Numbered from the stretch's first letter, positions 32,371-40,331 are shown. The stretch: DNA of 64,000 nucleotides from Providencia sp. R33 (GCF_019343475.1 NZ_CP072453.1:62001-126000), one strand, 5' to 3'. The notes: a model not told the origin generated them from the letters alone. A program made the numbers and translations.

Positions 32371-33561
32371 ATGGCTCTTACTGATACAAAGATAAAATCC
32401 CTCAAACCAAAAGACAAAGCGTATAACGTAGCTGATAGTGATGGCCTGTATATTGAAGTTAGGCCAAGCGGTAGTAAATTCTGGCGTTATAGGTTTTGGC
32501 TTTCATCATCAAAAGATGGTCGTTACACCATCGGCGAATATCCGTTCGTGTCATTATCAGAAGCGAGAAAAGAAAGAGATTGGGCTAAAAGTATTGCTAG
32601 AAAAGGGCTTAATCCGACAACTGAAAAGAAAAACCAGCAACACCAGATTGAGCTTGAAAACAAAAATACATTTATGTTCATTGCTGAGGAGTGGATGGAA
32701 AAGAAATCCATAACTTGGAAAGCAGGAACAAAAAAGCAGGTTAGAGAATACTTGGAGAGAGATTGCTTCCCTGCATTTGGCCATAAGCCAATTAAAGAAG
32801 TTACCCCTAATGATATCCTGTTAGTAATGAAAAGCATGGAGAATAGAGGTTCTGCGTCAACAGCTTTAAAGGTTAGACAGTGGTGCTCATCTATTTTTTG
32901 CTATGCAGCTTCTACGCTCAGAGCAGAAAGTGATCCGGCTGCTTTATTAAAAGGTGCAATAATTACACCTAATACAACTCACTCTAAGAATATAAGCAAT
33001 GATAACCTGAAGAAGTATTTTGATAATTTAAATAAAAGCAGGGTTTATCTGCAAACAAAATCCGCCTTGTATTTACTTCCGTTTTTATTTGTTCGTCAGG
33101 CTGAATTAAGAAATGCCACATGGGATGAGTTCGACCTAGATAATAATCTATGGGTGGTAAAAAAAGAACGAATGAAAATGGGAAGGCCGCACAGCGTGCC
33201 TTTGACTGATGGTATCACTAATGAATTCATTAAGCTGAAAGCGGCATTCGGTGAGAATATTAATGGCTTGGTATTTCCAAGTATTGTTAATAGCACAAAG
33301 TCACTTAGCTACACGACATTAAATAGAGCTATTACTTATCTTGGGTTTGGCTCTGGTGAATTGACGTGTCATGACTTCAGAGCGACAGCTTCGACACGTC
33401 TATATGAGGCAGGATTTAGAACTGAGGTGATAGAAAAGCAACTGGCGCACGCAGAACAGAATAGAACTATTGCTGCGTACAACCATGCTGAATATTTAGA
33501 TGAAAGGCGGAAAATGATGGAGTTTTGGGAGTCTGAATTGCTGTCTATCATTGAGGGGTAA
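32371..33561 (+). CDS. int: Tyrosine-type phage integrase (DUF4102, P4-like)
   Basis: 396 residues. The N-terminal DUF4102 arm-binding domain (about 1-90: LTDTKIKSLKPKDKAY, DGLYIEV, GEYPFVSLSEAR) is followed by a core-binding domain and the catalytic domain. Catalytic residues: first Arg in FVRQAELRNATW, HDFRATAST (His-x-x-Arg), and Tyr in IAAYNHAEYLDERR. First gene inside the prophage. Its 3' end overlaps the convergent alpA-like gene by 14 bp. Confidence 0.95.
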   Translation: MALTDTKIKSLKPKDKAYNVADSDGLYIEVRPSGSKFWRYRFWLSSSKDGRYTIGEYPFVSLSEARKERDWAKSIARKGLNPTTEKKNQQHQIELENKNTFMFIAEEWMEKKSITWKAGTKKQVREYLERDCFPAFGHKPIKEVTPNDILLVMKSMENRGSASTALKVRQWCSSIFCYAASTLRAESDPAALLKGAIITPNTTHSKNISNDNLKKYFDNLNKSRVYLQTKSALYLLPFLFVRQAELRNATWDEFDLDNNLWVVKKERMKMGRPHSVPLTDGITNEFIKLKAAFGENINGLVFPSIVNSTKSLSYTTLNRAITYLGFGSGELTCHDFRATASTRLYEAGFRTEVIEKQLAHAEQNRTIAAYNHAEYLDERRKMMEFWESELLSIIEG

Positions 33562-33727
33562 ACTTAGTGTTAAGCCACTGAATAACTTGTTCGGCAGGCC
33601 ATCTAGAGGATGAGCCGTTTTTAACTTGTCTTGGGAACCTGCCGTGTTTAATCTCCCTGTAGATATATGATTTTTTATATCCGGTTAGCTCTTCAACTCC
33701 ACGCATATCTAAATATCTATTATCCAT
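33548..33727 (-). CDS. AlpA-family excisionase / regulator
   Basis: 59 residues from ATG 33727, which has AAGGAAG upstream; the longer frame starting at 33763 has no support. MRGVEELTGYKKSYIYREIKHGRFP is the AlpA/MerR-like winged-helix motif, then RWPAEQVIQWLN. Small AlpA proteins act as excisionases or integrase activators. It sits tail-to-tail with int, so it is expressed with the leftward early operon, which fits a Xis role. Confidence 0.85.
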   Translation of the reverse strand: MDNRYLDMRGVEELTGYKKSYIYREIKHGRFPRQVKNGSSSRWPAEQVIQWLNTKFTPQ

Positions 33728-33947
33728 GTTTTTCTTCCTTATGTAACTTTTCAACATAAACACTCAACCATATATTTACGGTCGTTTTCTTTAATTGGTC
33801 TGGAGATAGCCAAGTGGTGAATTTATTTAGGTACTTGCTGAGAATTGATTTTCGTTTTACATCATTAAGCGGCTTGTTATTTTCTAATTCTTGCTTGCAT
33901 TCCCTTGCAATAGCCCTGCGTCCATTCTCCATTTCCTGTGGTGTCAT
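33720..33947 (-). CDS. Small prophage protein, unknown function
   Basis: 75 residues, charged and helical, with no recognised domain (starts MTPQEMENGRRAIARE). It overlaps the alpA-like start by 8 bp, so the two are probably cotranslated. Not recognised from any family. Confidence 0.6.
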   Translation of the reverse strand: MTPQEMENGRRAIARECKQELENNKPLNDVKRKSILSKYLNKFTTWLSPDQLKKTTVNIWLSVYVEKLHKEEKHG

Positions 33948-33954
33948 ATGTCAC

Positions 33955-34068
33955 CTATGCTATCTTCCATTCATTTAATATTTGATTGCCGATATTTATT
34001 AATTCGTCTCTATCGACAGTGCTAATTATCTTCCGTGGTTTAATGTACGGTCGCCATATTAAAAGCAT
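33955..34068 (-). CDS. Possible 37-residue prophage protein
   Basis: ATG at 34068 with AAAGG five bases upstream; the product reads MLLIWRPYIKPRKII... and ends EWKIA. It fills the gap between two leftward genes with the spacing expected of an operon. Function unknown. Confidence 0.35.
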   Translation of the reverse strand: MLLIWRPYIKPRKIISTVDRDELINIGNQILNEWKIA

Positions 34069-34108
34069 TGAGCCTTTGTTATTTCCGTTAACTGGCTTGA
34101 TTTATCCA

Positions 34109-34285
34109 TCACTCCACCTTTTTTAATTCATCAATTCCTAATTTAGTTAATGTCCAGCCAATAGGAGCATGTAATTTGACTAAGCCTTTTTTCTCAAGAG
34201 ATCTAATTGTTAATTTATTACTTAGCTGCCCAAGCCCTGATTTAACATTTTTTAATGTGCTAAATTGACGCTCTGTTAATTTCAT
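34109..34285 (-). CDS. Small winged-helix-like prophage protein
   Basis: 58 residues from ATG 34285 (GAGGA six bases upstream). MKLTERQFSTLKNVKSG ... SLEKKGLVKL ... GWTLTKLGIDEL resembles a minimal winged helix (MarR-like recognition and wing). A DNA-binding role is possible but not established. Confidence 0.6.
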   Translation of the reverse strand: MKLTERQFSTLKNVKSGLGQLSNKLTIRSLEKKGLVKLHAPIGWTLTKLGIDELKKVE

Positions 34286-34320
34286 ATTCATTCCTCTTCA
34301 TTGCATCCCTGCGAGTTAAA

Positions 34321-34521
34321 TTAACCCAACTGAATAGCGCCTTCCTCTGGATATTCAGTGCAGTAAAAAATAGGCTTGGATTTATCGAAATAGTCTAAAT
34401 TATGCTCATCATCTAGTGTATATTCCGCTTCGTCGTCAATGTCTAAACCGTGTGTGTCTATCTTTAATCCAGCAAAATCAGCCATAGCTATTATTTGCTT
34501 TGTTGTTAATGTAATAGTCAT
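34321..34521 (-). CDS. Small acidic prophage protein, unknown function
   Basis: 66 residues from ATG 34521, which follows AGGAGAT. MTITLTTKQIIAMADFAGLKI is followed by a strongly acidic stretch (DIDDEAEYTLDDEHNLD). Not assigned to a family; an acidic DNA-mimic role is possible but unsupported. Confidence 0.6.
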   Translation of the reverse strand: MTITLTTKQIIAMADFAGLKIDTHGLDIDDEAEYTLDDEHNLDYFDKSKPIFYCTEYPEEGAIQLG

Positions 34522-34561
34522 ATCTATCTCCTGTTTGCATCCTTGCAAATATATCCTTTGG

Positions 34562-34801
34562 TTATTTGATACTTTTCTTAATTAGGTAAGAAAGAAAACG
34601 TAATGCTCTCTGATAGAATTCAGGTCTATCATCCCAAATGTTGTAGCCAGCATATCCAGTGTCGGATTCATACGGCTCAGGCGGGTACTTCTTGAATATT
34701 CGCGCTTTGGCTTCGGCTTTTATTGCAGCTTCCTTGCTGAAATATCGCCTATTCCTAGTTGGCGAGTAATAAACTTTCACCACCTCGGTAGTTACAGGCA
34801 T
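34562..34801 (-). CDS. Small basic prophage protein, unknown function
   Basis: 79 residues, ATG preceded by AAAGGA. It carries VYYSPTRNRRYFSKEAAIKAEAKA, a pattern common in phage early proteins of unknown role. No motif recognised. Confidence 0.6.
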   Translation of the reverse strand: MPVTTEVVKVYYSPTRNRRYFSKEAAIKAEAKARIFKKYPPEPYESDTGYAGYNIWDDRPEFYQRALRFLSYLIKKSIK

Positions 34802-34867
34802 GGTTATATCCTTTGGTTAAATCACATAAATAGCGTGGCGTGGGTAGGGGAGCCCGATAGGGGCGAA

Positions 34868-35422
34868 TCACAAAGACTGGAAGAATGGCAATAATTCACC
34901 TTCTTCTATTTTGTAATCCGCCCATTTACTGGCTAGTGTTTCAGGTATTGAAATCATTGAGACGGCAGTTACAATTTCATTCGGCATCAGAAAAACATGC
35001 TCAGTTTCATTGTTATCATCAAGGGCGTATAGAACGAAGAAGTCAGCGGTGTCCTTTTGTTTGTTTATGCAATAACCCCATCTTGGGGCTGCATTTTTAA
35101 TGCCTTTCCCTTGCTGTTTTCGCCTTATTCTTGACGTTTTAACATCTATCGTTATATTTCCAATGGTGAAATCAATATCTGCTTGATACTTCAAGTCATT
35201 ATTATCTATGGCTATTGGAACTGCCTTCTTAAACTTTTGCTCACCAATAACCGCTATTCTATCTGTAACTGACCCATATCTAGCTTTATCACCAGTTACT
35301 GGATAATCCGCCTTCCTTAGCGTGCTATATACCGATTGCCACGGTATACCTAGCTCCATGCCAACTAACTTAAGGTTTTTATGCCGAGAGTAACTTTCTA
35401 TACATAATTGCGTATTATCCAT
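34868..35422 (-). CDS. HTH plus PD-(D/E)XK nuclease-fold protein
   Basis: 184 residues. The N-terminal 45 residues look like a helix-turn-helix (MDNTQLCIESYSRHKNLKLVGMELGIPWQSVYSTLRK). The rest carries a restriction-endonuclease-like core: YQADIDFTIGN (Asp), TIDVKTSR (D-x-K), then KDTADFFVLYALD. The Asp...Asp-x-Lys spacing fits a PD-(D/E)XK active site. It could be a phage nuclease acting in recombination or against competing DNA. Good Shine-Dalgarno (AAGGA). It lies next to the ssb/exonuclease genes. Confidence 0.65.
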   Translation of the reverse strand: MDNTQLCIESYSRHKNLKLVGMELGIPWQSVYSTLRKADYPVTGDKARYGSVTDRIAVIGEQKFKKAVPIAIDNNDLKYQADIDFTIGNITIDVKTSRIRRKQQGKGIKNAAPRWGYCINKQKDTADFFVLYALDDNNETEHVFLMPNEIVTAVSMISIPETLASKWADYKIEEGELLPFFQSL

Positions 35423-35434
35423 GCTTGATTCCTT

Positions 35435-35887
35435 CTAGAACGGGATCATATCGTCATCGAAATCCATTGGTGGCTCATTCTGCGGCGCTTGTTGCTGTGG
35501 CTGCTGAGGTTGTCGCGCTGGCTGTTGGCTTCCTGCCTGATTGCTGTTGCTTTCTTTTCTATTGCCTAGAATTTGGATTTCTTTGGTTTTAAAAATAGTA
35601 GAACTGCGCTTTTGTCCTGTTTGCTTATCTTCCCACTCCTTGACTTCAACTTTGGCAGTGATACGCACCTGAGTTCCTTTCTGTGCGTTTCTATCCATGT
35701 ATTCCGCTGAACCTCCCCAAGCTTCACAGCGAACCCAAGTGGTTTTATCAATCCACTGCCCGCTGTCATCTTTTCGCGATTCTCCAATAGCTACTGAAAA
35801 CTGCATTATTGCTGAACCATTAGGAATGTAGCGCAATTCCAACCCGCCAATCCTGCCAGTAAAGTTGCATTGGTTCATATCAGACAT
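35435..35887 (-). CDS. ssb: Single-stranded DNA-binding protein
   Basis: 150 residues. OB-fold start MNQCNFTGRIGGLELRYIPNG, KTTWVRCEAWGGSAEYM, a Gln/Pro-rich linker (about 112-140), and the acidic tip DDDMIPF that recruits recombination and repair proteins. A phage-encoded SSB working with the nearby exonuclease. It overlaps the end of the upstream gene by 8 bp. Confidence 0.95.
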   Translation of the reverse strand: MSDMNQCNFTGRIGGLELRYIPNGSAIMQFSVAIGESRKDDSGQWIDKTTWVRCEAWGGSAEYMDRNAQKGTQVRITAKVEVKEWEDKQTGQKRSSTIFKTKEIQILGNRKESNSNQAGSQQPARQPQQPQQQAPQNEPPMDFDDDMIPF

Positions 35888-36440
35888 TAGCTTTCTCCAT
35901 GTCAGATTTTGTACTTTGATAAACTATTTCTAGTTTTTCTAAGTTTTCGGTATCACCAGAGAATTTGTTTTTAAGCCAGTTATATGATCTATCTAATTGC
36001 TCTGGCGTCATTTCACCCGCCTTACCAGTAAAGTCAGATAGCAAATCAAAATTGGTCATTAACTTTTTAACTCTGTGCTCGGCTCGCTTGCCGCGTGAGA
36101 CTGAGAGCATGAATGAAAGGTCGCTTTCTATATGGCTCATTGCGTGAATTTTGATACCACCAACTGCAACGCCACCGAATTTAACGGTTGGGTCTCCAAT
36201 TAATGTTATTGATCTTCCAACCCACGAATGACCGTCGCTACTCCAAGCTCCAATTAACACTCTTCGCATTGATTTTGATGGCTTATATGGGCGACCGTCA
36301 TAACCAACGAGGTCAATAAATACCGGCTGGTCTTTAGAGCCTTCTCTTACTGATTTGATAGTTGCTGTTATTGGGGTAGATTGAACATCTTCAAAGTTAA
36401 GCTGATCTGATTTTGGAATAATTGTGCGTGATAAGTCCAT
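35880..36440 (-). CDS. Unknown protein between exonuclease and SSB, candidate recombination partner
   Basis: 186 residues, no signal peptide or membrane helix. Conserved-looking blocks: TITATIKSVREGS-like start, FIDLVGYDGRPYKPSKSMRRVLIGAW, SWVGRSITLIGDPTVKFGG, and a helical C-terminus. It is not recognisable as Red-beta, RecT, ERF or Sak. The position (1-bp overlap after a RecE-like exonuclease, 8-bp overlap before ssb) is where phages encode a single-strand annealing protein. That role is inferred from context only. Confidence 0.7.
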   Translation of the reverse strand: MDLSRTIIPKSDQLNFEDVQSTPITATIKSVREGSKDQPVFIDLVGYDGRPYKPSKSMRRVLIGAWSSDGHSWVGRSITLIGDPTVKFGGVAVGGIKIHAMSHIESDLSFMLSVSRGKRAEHRVKKLMTNFDLLSDFTGKAGEMTPEQLDRSYNWLKNKFSGDTENLEKLEIVYQSTKSDMEKANV

Positions 36441-37264
36441 TAGAGATACACCTCATCGTCTAAATATTCATCATCGAATAAGTAATTAGGAACATTGATT
36501 TCACTCGGCGGCAGAACTATTCCTTCAGTTCGTAGTGATTCATCATCAATGCATTCTTTAATTTTGCGTAATGCTTCGTGCATGTGCTTATAACCAAGTT
36601 CCAGCGATTCCGTGCCGATGTAATACATGCAGTTGGTATAAGGTGGTTTATTTTGAAGTGCAAAGAAGCAAAACTGGTCTAACTCAATCCCTGTAGTTAG
36701 CCTTAAAACGTACAGATAAAAGGCGGCTTGAATATGGTAGTGATATTTACCGAATGCCTGACTAAAACCTCGCTCAGTTGCATCCATGCAACTTTTGACA
36801 TCAAGCGGGTAAGGGTGGGAGTCTGATAATCTATCGAACCGACATTTAAGTCTTAACCCAGTAACCGGACAGGTGGCAAACATCGATACTTCTGATTTTC
36901 CATTTGCCGCCATGTAATCCATAAAGTCGGTATTCATCCTTGCCGACTCAATCATCCGTGTGATTGTTTCTACTTCGCCATTTATTAGAATATTGTCAGC
37001 ATTGTAGGTTCTCGCTAATTCCTTATATTCCTTGGATGAGCGAGTTTTTATCTCTGGTTCAAGTATGAAATCCCTTTCAAATACTTCAGGCTCCAGTAAT
37101 GCTGCATGAATTGCCGTTCCAATCTGTGCCGATTTACTTCCTTTAAATGGGTTAAAATACAGATTTGCAGGGCTAACACTAATGGCTTTAACTGACGTTG
37201 AACCTATCGCATCATCCTTGTGATAGTCTTCATTACTCAGCCCGTAAATAATTCCTTCTTTCAT
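36440..37264 (-). CDS. RecE-like exonuclease (PD-(D/E)XK, DUF3799)
   Basis: 274 residues. Starts GIIYGLSNEDYHKDDAIGSTSVKAI like phage exodeoxyribonuclease VIII proteins. QIGTAIHAALLEP carries the conserved His. The active site lies in RLKCRFDRLSDSHPYPLDVKS (Asp and D-x-K). YHYHIQAAFYLYV is motif IV. It would resect phage DNA ends for recombination. 4-bp overlap with the preceding small gene. Confidence 0.88.
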   Translation of the reverse strand: MKEGIIYGLSNEDYHKDDAIGSTSVKAISVSPANLYFNPFKGSKSAQIGTAIHAALLEPEVFERDFILEPEIKTRSSKEYKELARTYNADNILINGEVETITRMIESARMNTDFMDYMAANGKSEVSMFATCPVTGLRLKCRFDRLSDSHPYPLDVKSCMDATERGFSQAFGKYHYHIQAAFYLYVLRLTTGIELDQFCFFALQNKPPYTNCMYYIGTESLELGYKHMHEALRKIKECIDDESLRTEGIVLPPSEINVPNYLFDDEYLDDEVYL

Positions 37265-37428
37265 TGAATTAGCCTTTCTTTCAATACATCCTGTATTTTA
37301 TTGAATATCCGTTCCTTGGTTGATTCTGATAATTGTCGAAGTTCCTCTCCGTCAATTTCGTTGTAAATATCAATAGCCATTTCTCCAATCTCAAAGTTGG
37401 GGTCATGGCCTTTGAGTTGAATATTCAT
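37261..37428 (-). CDS. 55-residue prophage protein
   Basis: ATG at 37428; the stop overlaps the exonuclease start (ATGA at 37261-37264), strong evidence of translational coupling. The product reads MNIQLKGHDPNFEIGEMAI... and is acidic and helical. Not recognised. Confidence 0.6.
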   Translation of the reverse strand: MNIQLKGHDPNFEIGEMAIDIYNEIDGEELRQLSESTKERIFNKIQDVLKERLIQ

Positions 37429-37437
37429 GCTGCGCCC

Positions 37438-37614
37438 TTACGTGAATGCTTTTGCTCCACGGTTATTAATTTCATGCTGAATGAGATTTGTACGCTCCAT
37501 CGATGCTTTCATTTTCCACTGGAAAACTAAGTCGTCGATTTGCTCATTTGTCATTTCAGACTCACGTAGTAGGGTGAATATCTGCTGTTTTGCGTGTTTC
37601 TGCTTTGCGTTCAT
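37438..37614 (-). CDS. 58-residue prophage protein
   Basis: ATG at 37614; reads MNAKQKHAKQQIFTLLRES... ending NNRGAKAFT. Helical and charged. Its start lies within the preceding frame (37562-37738), as in tightly packed phage operons. Not recognised. Confidence 0.5.
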   Translation of the reverse strand: MNAKQKHAKQQIFTLLRESEMTNEQIDDLVFQWKMKASMERTNLIQHEINNRGAKAFT

Positions 37615-37738
37615 GCTGTACTCCGTATGCTGTTTTTAATGTTTCGTTTGCTTCGCTCCATCCGTTCTCATCCTTGAGATAAAGAGCACGCCATGCTTGC
37701 TGTTGAGCTAAACAAAGTTTGTACTTATCAATATTCAT
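37562..37738 (-). CDS. 58-residue prophage protein
   Basis: ATG at 37738 with a GAGGTAAGC ribosome-binding site upstream; reads MNIDKYKLCLAQQQAWRALY... It overlaps the next gene by 53 bp in another frame. Not recognised. The short gap 37739-37817 shows nothing. Confidence 0.45.
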   Translation of the reverse strand: MNIDKYKLCLAQQQAWRALYLKDENGWSEANETLKTAYGVQHERKAETRKTADIHPTT

Positions 37739-37817
37739 GCTTACCTCTGGATGTGCGAAACTCTCACATATCGATTGATAGCGATTGTTATTTAGGCTCT
37801 GGTGTTGGTGCGGAGGG

Positions 37818-38129
37818 TTACTGCTGACCGAGGGCTTTTGCGATTGCTAAGCGTGTCTTTTCCATTGATGACTCGTAAATGTCATTCCAACCTTGCTTGC
37901 GCCCATTCCGTTGCATTTCAATCAAAGCCTCTAATAACTCTGGTGCTGCTGCGATTAGATGAGCGTTGGCTAGTGATTGTTCATATCCAACAACTGTTGA
38001 ATCAAGTAAATACATATATTCACAACTATCTATCTCCATAGTTTGGATGCCAAAATACTTATCATCCCATTTTCCGTTGATGTCGCGCTCTTCAATAAGC
38101 CACGGCGCTGGCGTGTGCTTAAACTCCAT
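37818..38129 (-). CDS. Phage early protein, HTPAPW / AAPELLEAL type
   Basis: 103 residues with the pattern KHTPAPWLIEE ... NAHLIAAAPELLEALIEM ... AIAKALG. This is found in many tailed-phage and prophage early proteins; function unknown. It follows the next upstream gene with only one base between. Confidence 0.7.
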   Translation of the reverse strand: MEFKHTPAPWLIEERDINGKWDDKYFGIQTMEIDSCEYMYLLDSTVVGYEQSLANAHLIAAAPELLEALIEMQRNGRKQGWNDIYESSMEKTRLAIAKALGQQ

Positions 38130-38130
38130 A

Positions 38131-38346
38131 TCACCCCCTAGCCTTTAACATTGCATCTGCCATGCGGTAGTAGAATTTCGACATATCCGCCAGTTGCTCG
38201 TCAGTAAGATGGTGACCATAAATACCAACATCATTACTTTGAGCAGCAAAATCACCCTGCATAACCTTAGCGGCAAAATAATCCCTAATAGTCGCATCAC
38301 TCGCCATTTCTACGCGAATTGATGCATATTCGTATTGTTCTGTCAT
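38131..38346 (-). CDS. Small phage protein, unknown function
   Basis: 71 residues: EYASIRVEMASDATIRDYFAAKVMQG ... LTDEQLADMSKFYYRMADAML. Alike in style to lambdoid early-left proteins of unknown function. No catalytic motif. Confidence 0.65.
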   Translation of the reverse strand: MTEQYEYASIRVEMASDATIRDYFAAKVMQGDFAAQSNDVGIYGHHLTDEQLADMSKFYYRMADAMLKARG

Positions 38347-38379
38347 ACTCCCTCCGTTATTAACTAAACACGATGCTAG

Positions 38380-39000
38380 TTAAGCTGCTTTTTCAGTTGG
38401 TAATCCGATAATTTCATTTAGCTTTTCAACTTTCAGTGCGGGTAATTGAACTGATGCTTTTTCAACATCTTTCGGTAATAGCTCTTTAGCTTCAGGCCAG
38501 ATGGTTAATAGGCGCTTAACGGTAGTTACTGAGTTTAAAGCTGCTGTTACATTTGCTTTAACATCTTTAACTTTATTGGTGATATTTCGTTTTTCATCCT
38601 CAAACTCTGAGAACTTAATGCTTAATGGGTGATCGGCTGCAAACAGGCACTTAGAATCACATGGAGTGAGTAGGTAAGTCTTATCTCCATTTTCTTTTTT
38701 ACCGTACTTCAACCAAAGTCGCATTCCACCAAACGACGCGTAAAGTCTGTGTCTTAGTACGTAATGAACACCAATGTCTTCATTTACTGATTGGCGAAGT
38801 TTTTCTGTAAGCTCAACAGCCTTGCTATATAGCCCATCCATTTCTTTGGCTTTACTTTCGCCGCCGAGCGCTTCAATGCGAACCTCTAAAGCTAACTTGT
38901 TATATTTCAGGTCTAACTCTTTTTCCTGCTGTAAAAGACCTGATTTCTCTAATGCGTTTTGCGTGATAACTTCTTTCAAGCTATTTGTTAAACGTGTCAT
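38380..39000 (-). CDS. Nmad5-like putative nucleotide-modification-associated protein
   Basis: 206 residues with a helical N-terminus (MTRLTNSLKEVITQNALEKSG; ALEVRIEALGG), a central beta region, and a helical C-terminus with VTTVKRLLTIWPEAKELLP. This matches my memory of the phage Nmad5 family, named from neighbourhood with base-modification genes. No modification enzyme is visible nearby, so the role is open. Shine-Dalgarno AGGAGAT. Confidence 0.6.
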   Translation of the reverse strand: MTRLTNSLKEVITQNALEKSGLLQQEKELDLKYNKLALEVRIEALGGESKAKEMDGLYSKAVELTEKLRQSVNEDIGVHYVLRHRLYASFGGMRLWLKYGKKENGDKTYLLTPCDSKCLFAADHPLSIKFSEFEDEKRNITNKVKDVKANVTAALNSVTTVKRLLTIWPEAKELLPKDVEKASVQLPALKVEKLNEIIGLPTEKAA

Positions 39001-39018
39001 ATCTCTATCTCCTATCTA

Positions 39019-39207
39019 TTAATCACCAAGCCATTCAAGGTATTGCATCTCTTGAATAACTTGCTCGTCTGTTGGCTCTCTGTTCTCTTTATTGCATTCC
39101 TTGCAATTGGTTGCCGCTACTGGTTGCCCCATGCAGCCACATTCACGACCAGAGCAACAGGTAATAAACTCAATGCCATCTTGGCAATATTTATTGCTAC
39201 ATTTCAT
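39019..39207 (-). CDS. Small Cys-rich zinc-ribbon-like prophage protein
   Basis: 62 residues with eight cysteines in pairs (MKCSNKYC, TCC, ECGCMG, NCKEC), consistent with one or two zinc sites, and an acidic helical tail. Function unknown. Confidence 0.65.
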   Translation of the reverse strand: MKCSNKYCQDGIEFITCCSGRECGCMGQPVAATNCKECNKENREPTDEQVIQEMQYLEWLGD

Positions 39208-39238
39208 TGCAGCTCCTATCTATTAATCAACTCACCAA

Positions 39239-39964
39239 TCACTCTTCTTCACTATATAGTGCATTTAACCACTCAGGACGCTTGCCTTTACCTAGATAAA
39301 AATCTGCGATATCCAACAGGCGGGGGTAGAATTTAAGAGCGGTCTTACCGTCCATTTCAGTTATTTCACGTTTAGTGAATTTGCGCCAATCATCAATAGT
39401 GTGATTTTGGCAACCAGCACGAAGATATTCACCGTTTGTGATAGTGATAGGGTATTTTTCGCCCATGATTACGTAGGTGTGATCTGGCAGTTCAGCGCCT
39501 CTCAGGTTAGCGCCTATCAGGTTAGCGCCTCTCAGGTTAGCGCCTATCAGGTTAGCGCCTATCAGGTTAGCGTCTATCAGGTTAGCGCCTATCAGGTTAG
39601 CGTCTCTCAGGTTAGCGCCTATCAGGTTAGCGCCTATCAGGTTAGCGTCTCTCAGGTTAGCGCCTATCAGGTTAGCGTCTCTCAGGTTAGCGCCTCTCAG
39701 GTCAGCGTCTCTCAGGTTAGCGCCTATCAGGTTAGCGCCTATCAGGTTAGCGTCTATCAGGTTAGCGTCTCTCAGGTTAGCGCCTCTCAGGTCAGCGTCT
39801 CTCAGGTTAGCGCCTATCAGGTCAGCGTCTCTCAGGTTAGCGCCTATCAGGTTAGCGTCTATCAGGTTAGCGCCTATCAGGTTAGCCTTAGACCCGCTTT
39901 CGCCAAAGGACTCTACATACACTTTGTGCTCATCAAGAATCTTTCTTAATTCATCGGTATTCAT
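39239..39964 (-). CDS. Pentapeptide-repeat protein with 27 tandem units
   Basis: 241 residues. After a 27-residue N-terminus come about 27 consecutive A(N/D)L-x-x pentapeptides (GANLI, DANLR and similar), then a folded C-terminal part (HTYVIMGEKYPITI ... DDWRKFTKREITEMDG ... WLNALYSEEE). Such repeats form a right-handed square beta-helix; relatives such as MfpA and Qnr mimic B-form DNA. The DNA itself is a near-perfect 15-bp tandem repeat (about 39,495-39,890), so copy number can change by slippage without a frameshift. The role in the phage is unknown. Confidence 0.9.
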   Translation of the reverse strand: MNTDELRKILDEHKVYVESFGESGSKANLIGANLIDANLIGANLRDADLIGANLRDADLRGANLRDANLIDANLIGANLIGANLRDADLRGANLRDANLIGANLRDANLIGANLIGANLRDANLIGANLIDANLIGANLIGANLRGANLIGANLRGAELPDHTYVIMGEKYPITITNGEYLRAGCQNHTIDDWRKFTKREITEMDGKTALKFYPRLLDIADFYLGKGKRPEWLNALYSEEE

Positions 39965-39988
39965 GTTTATTTTCCTATATTTAGGTAA

Positions 39989-40012
39989 TAAAAAAGACCT
40001 GCGATAGGTCTT
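39989..40012 (-). terminator. Intrinsic terminator in the leftward early operon
   Basis: On the minus strand AAGACCT, a 5-nt loop, AGGTCTT, then TTTT. It lies upstream of the pentapeptide gene, so the downstream early genes would need antitermination. Confidence 0.7.
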
Positions 40013-40110
40013 GTGATTTGTTCGTTAATCAACTCACCACAGCCCACCTTGATGGACTGTAATTAGTTAACTAAAGCATCCATTTCTTCCTCAACCTATT
40101 GGCTGCATCG

Positions 40111-40329
40111 CTATCCATAATCGCTCCAGTGCCTTTCAATAGGTGCTTGACCAACGCCCACATTGACCTCTGTTTCTAATTCAATGAAGGCGTCTTTTAC
40201 AAACTTTGCTAGCTCAATACTTGCGCCATCATTTAGGTTAAATGCCTGAGCTCTCTCAAGCTTCAACATTTCAGCAAGCGTTTCTCTTGCTATCTGCTTC
40301 GATTCTTTCGATAAATCATGAAAACTCAT
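40111..40329 (-). CDS. Small prophage protein, unknown function
   Basis: 72 residues: SFHDLSKESKQIARETLAEMLK ... LAKFVKDAFIELETEV. Helical and acidic. It begins two bases after the N-like gene stop. Not recognised. The gap 40013-40110 shows no gene. Confidence 0.6.
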   Translation of the reverse strand: MSFHDLSKESKQIARETLAEMLKLERAQAFNLNDGASIELAKFVKDAFIELETEVNVGVGQAPIERHWSDYG

Positions 40330-40331
40330 AT

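Noticed and set aside
39495..39890. CRISPR-like look of the short regular repeats
   Set aside because: Units are 15 bp with no spacers and they encode A(N/D)L pentapeptides in frame.
39401..39949. Open frame of 182 codons on the plus strand across the pentapeptide gene (VSAYQVS repeats)
   Set aside because: It is the antisense reading of the 15-bp DNA repeat, which keeps every frame open. The minus-strand product has the pentapeptide pattern and a normal C-terminal domain.
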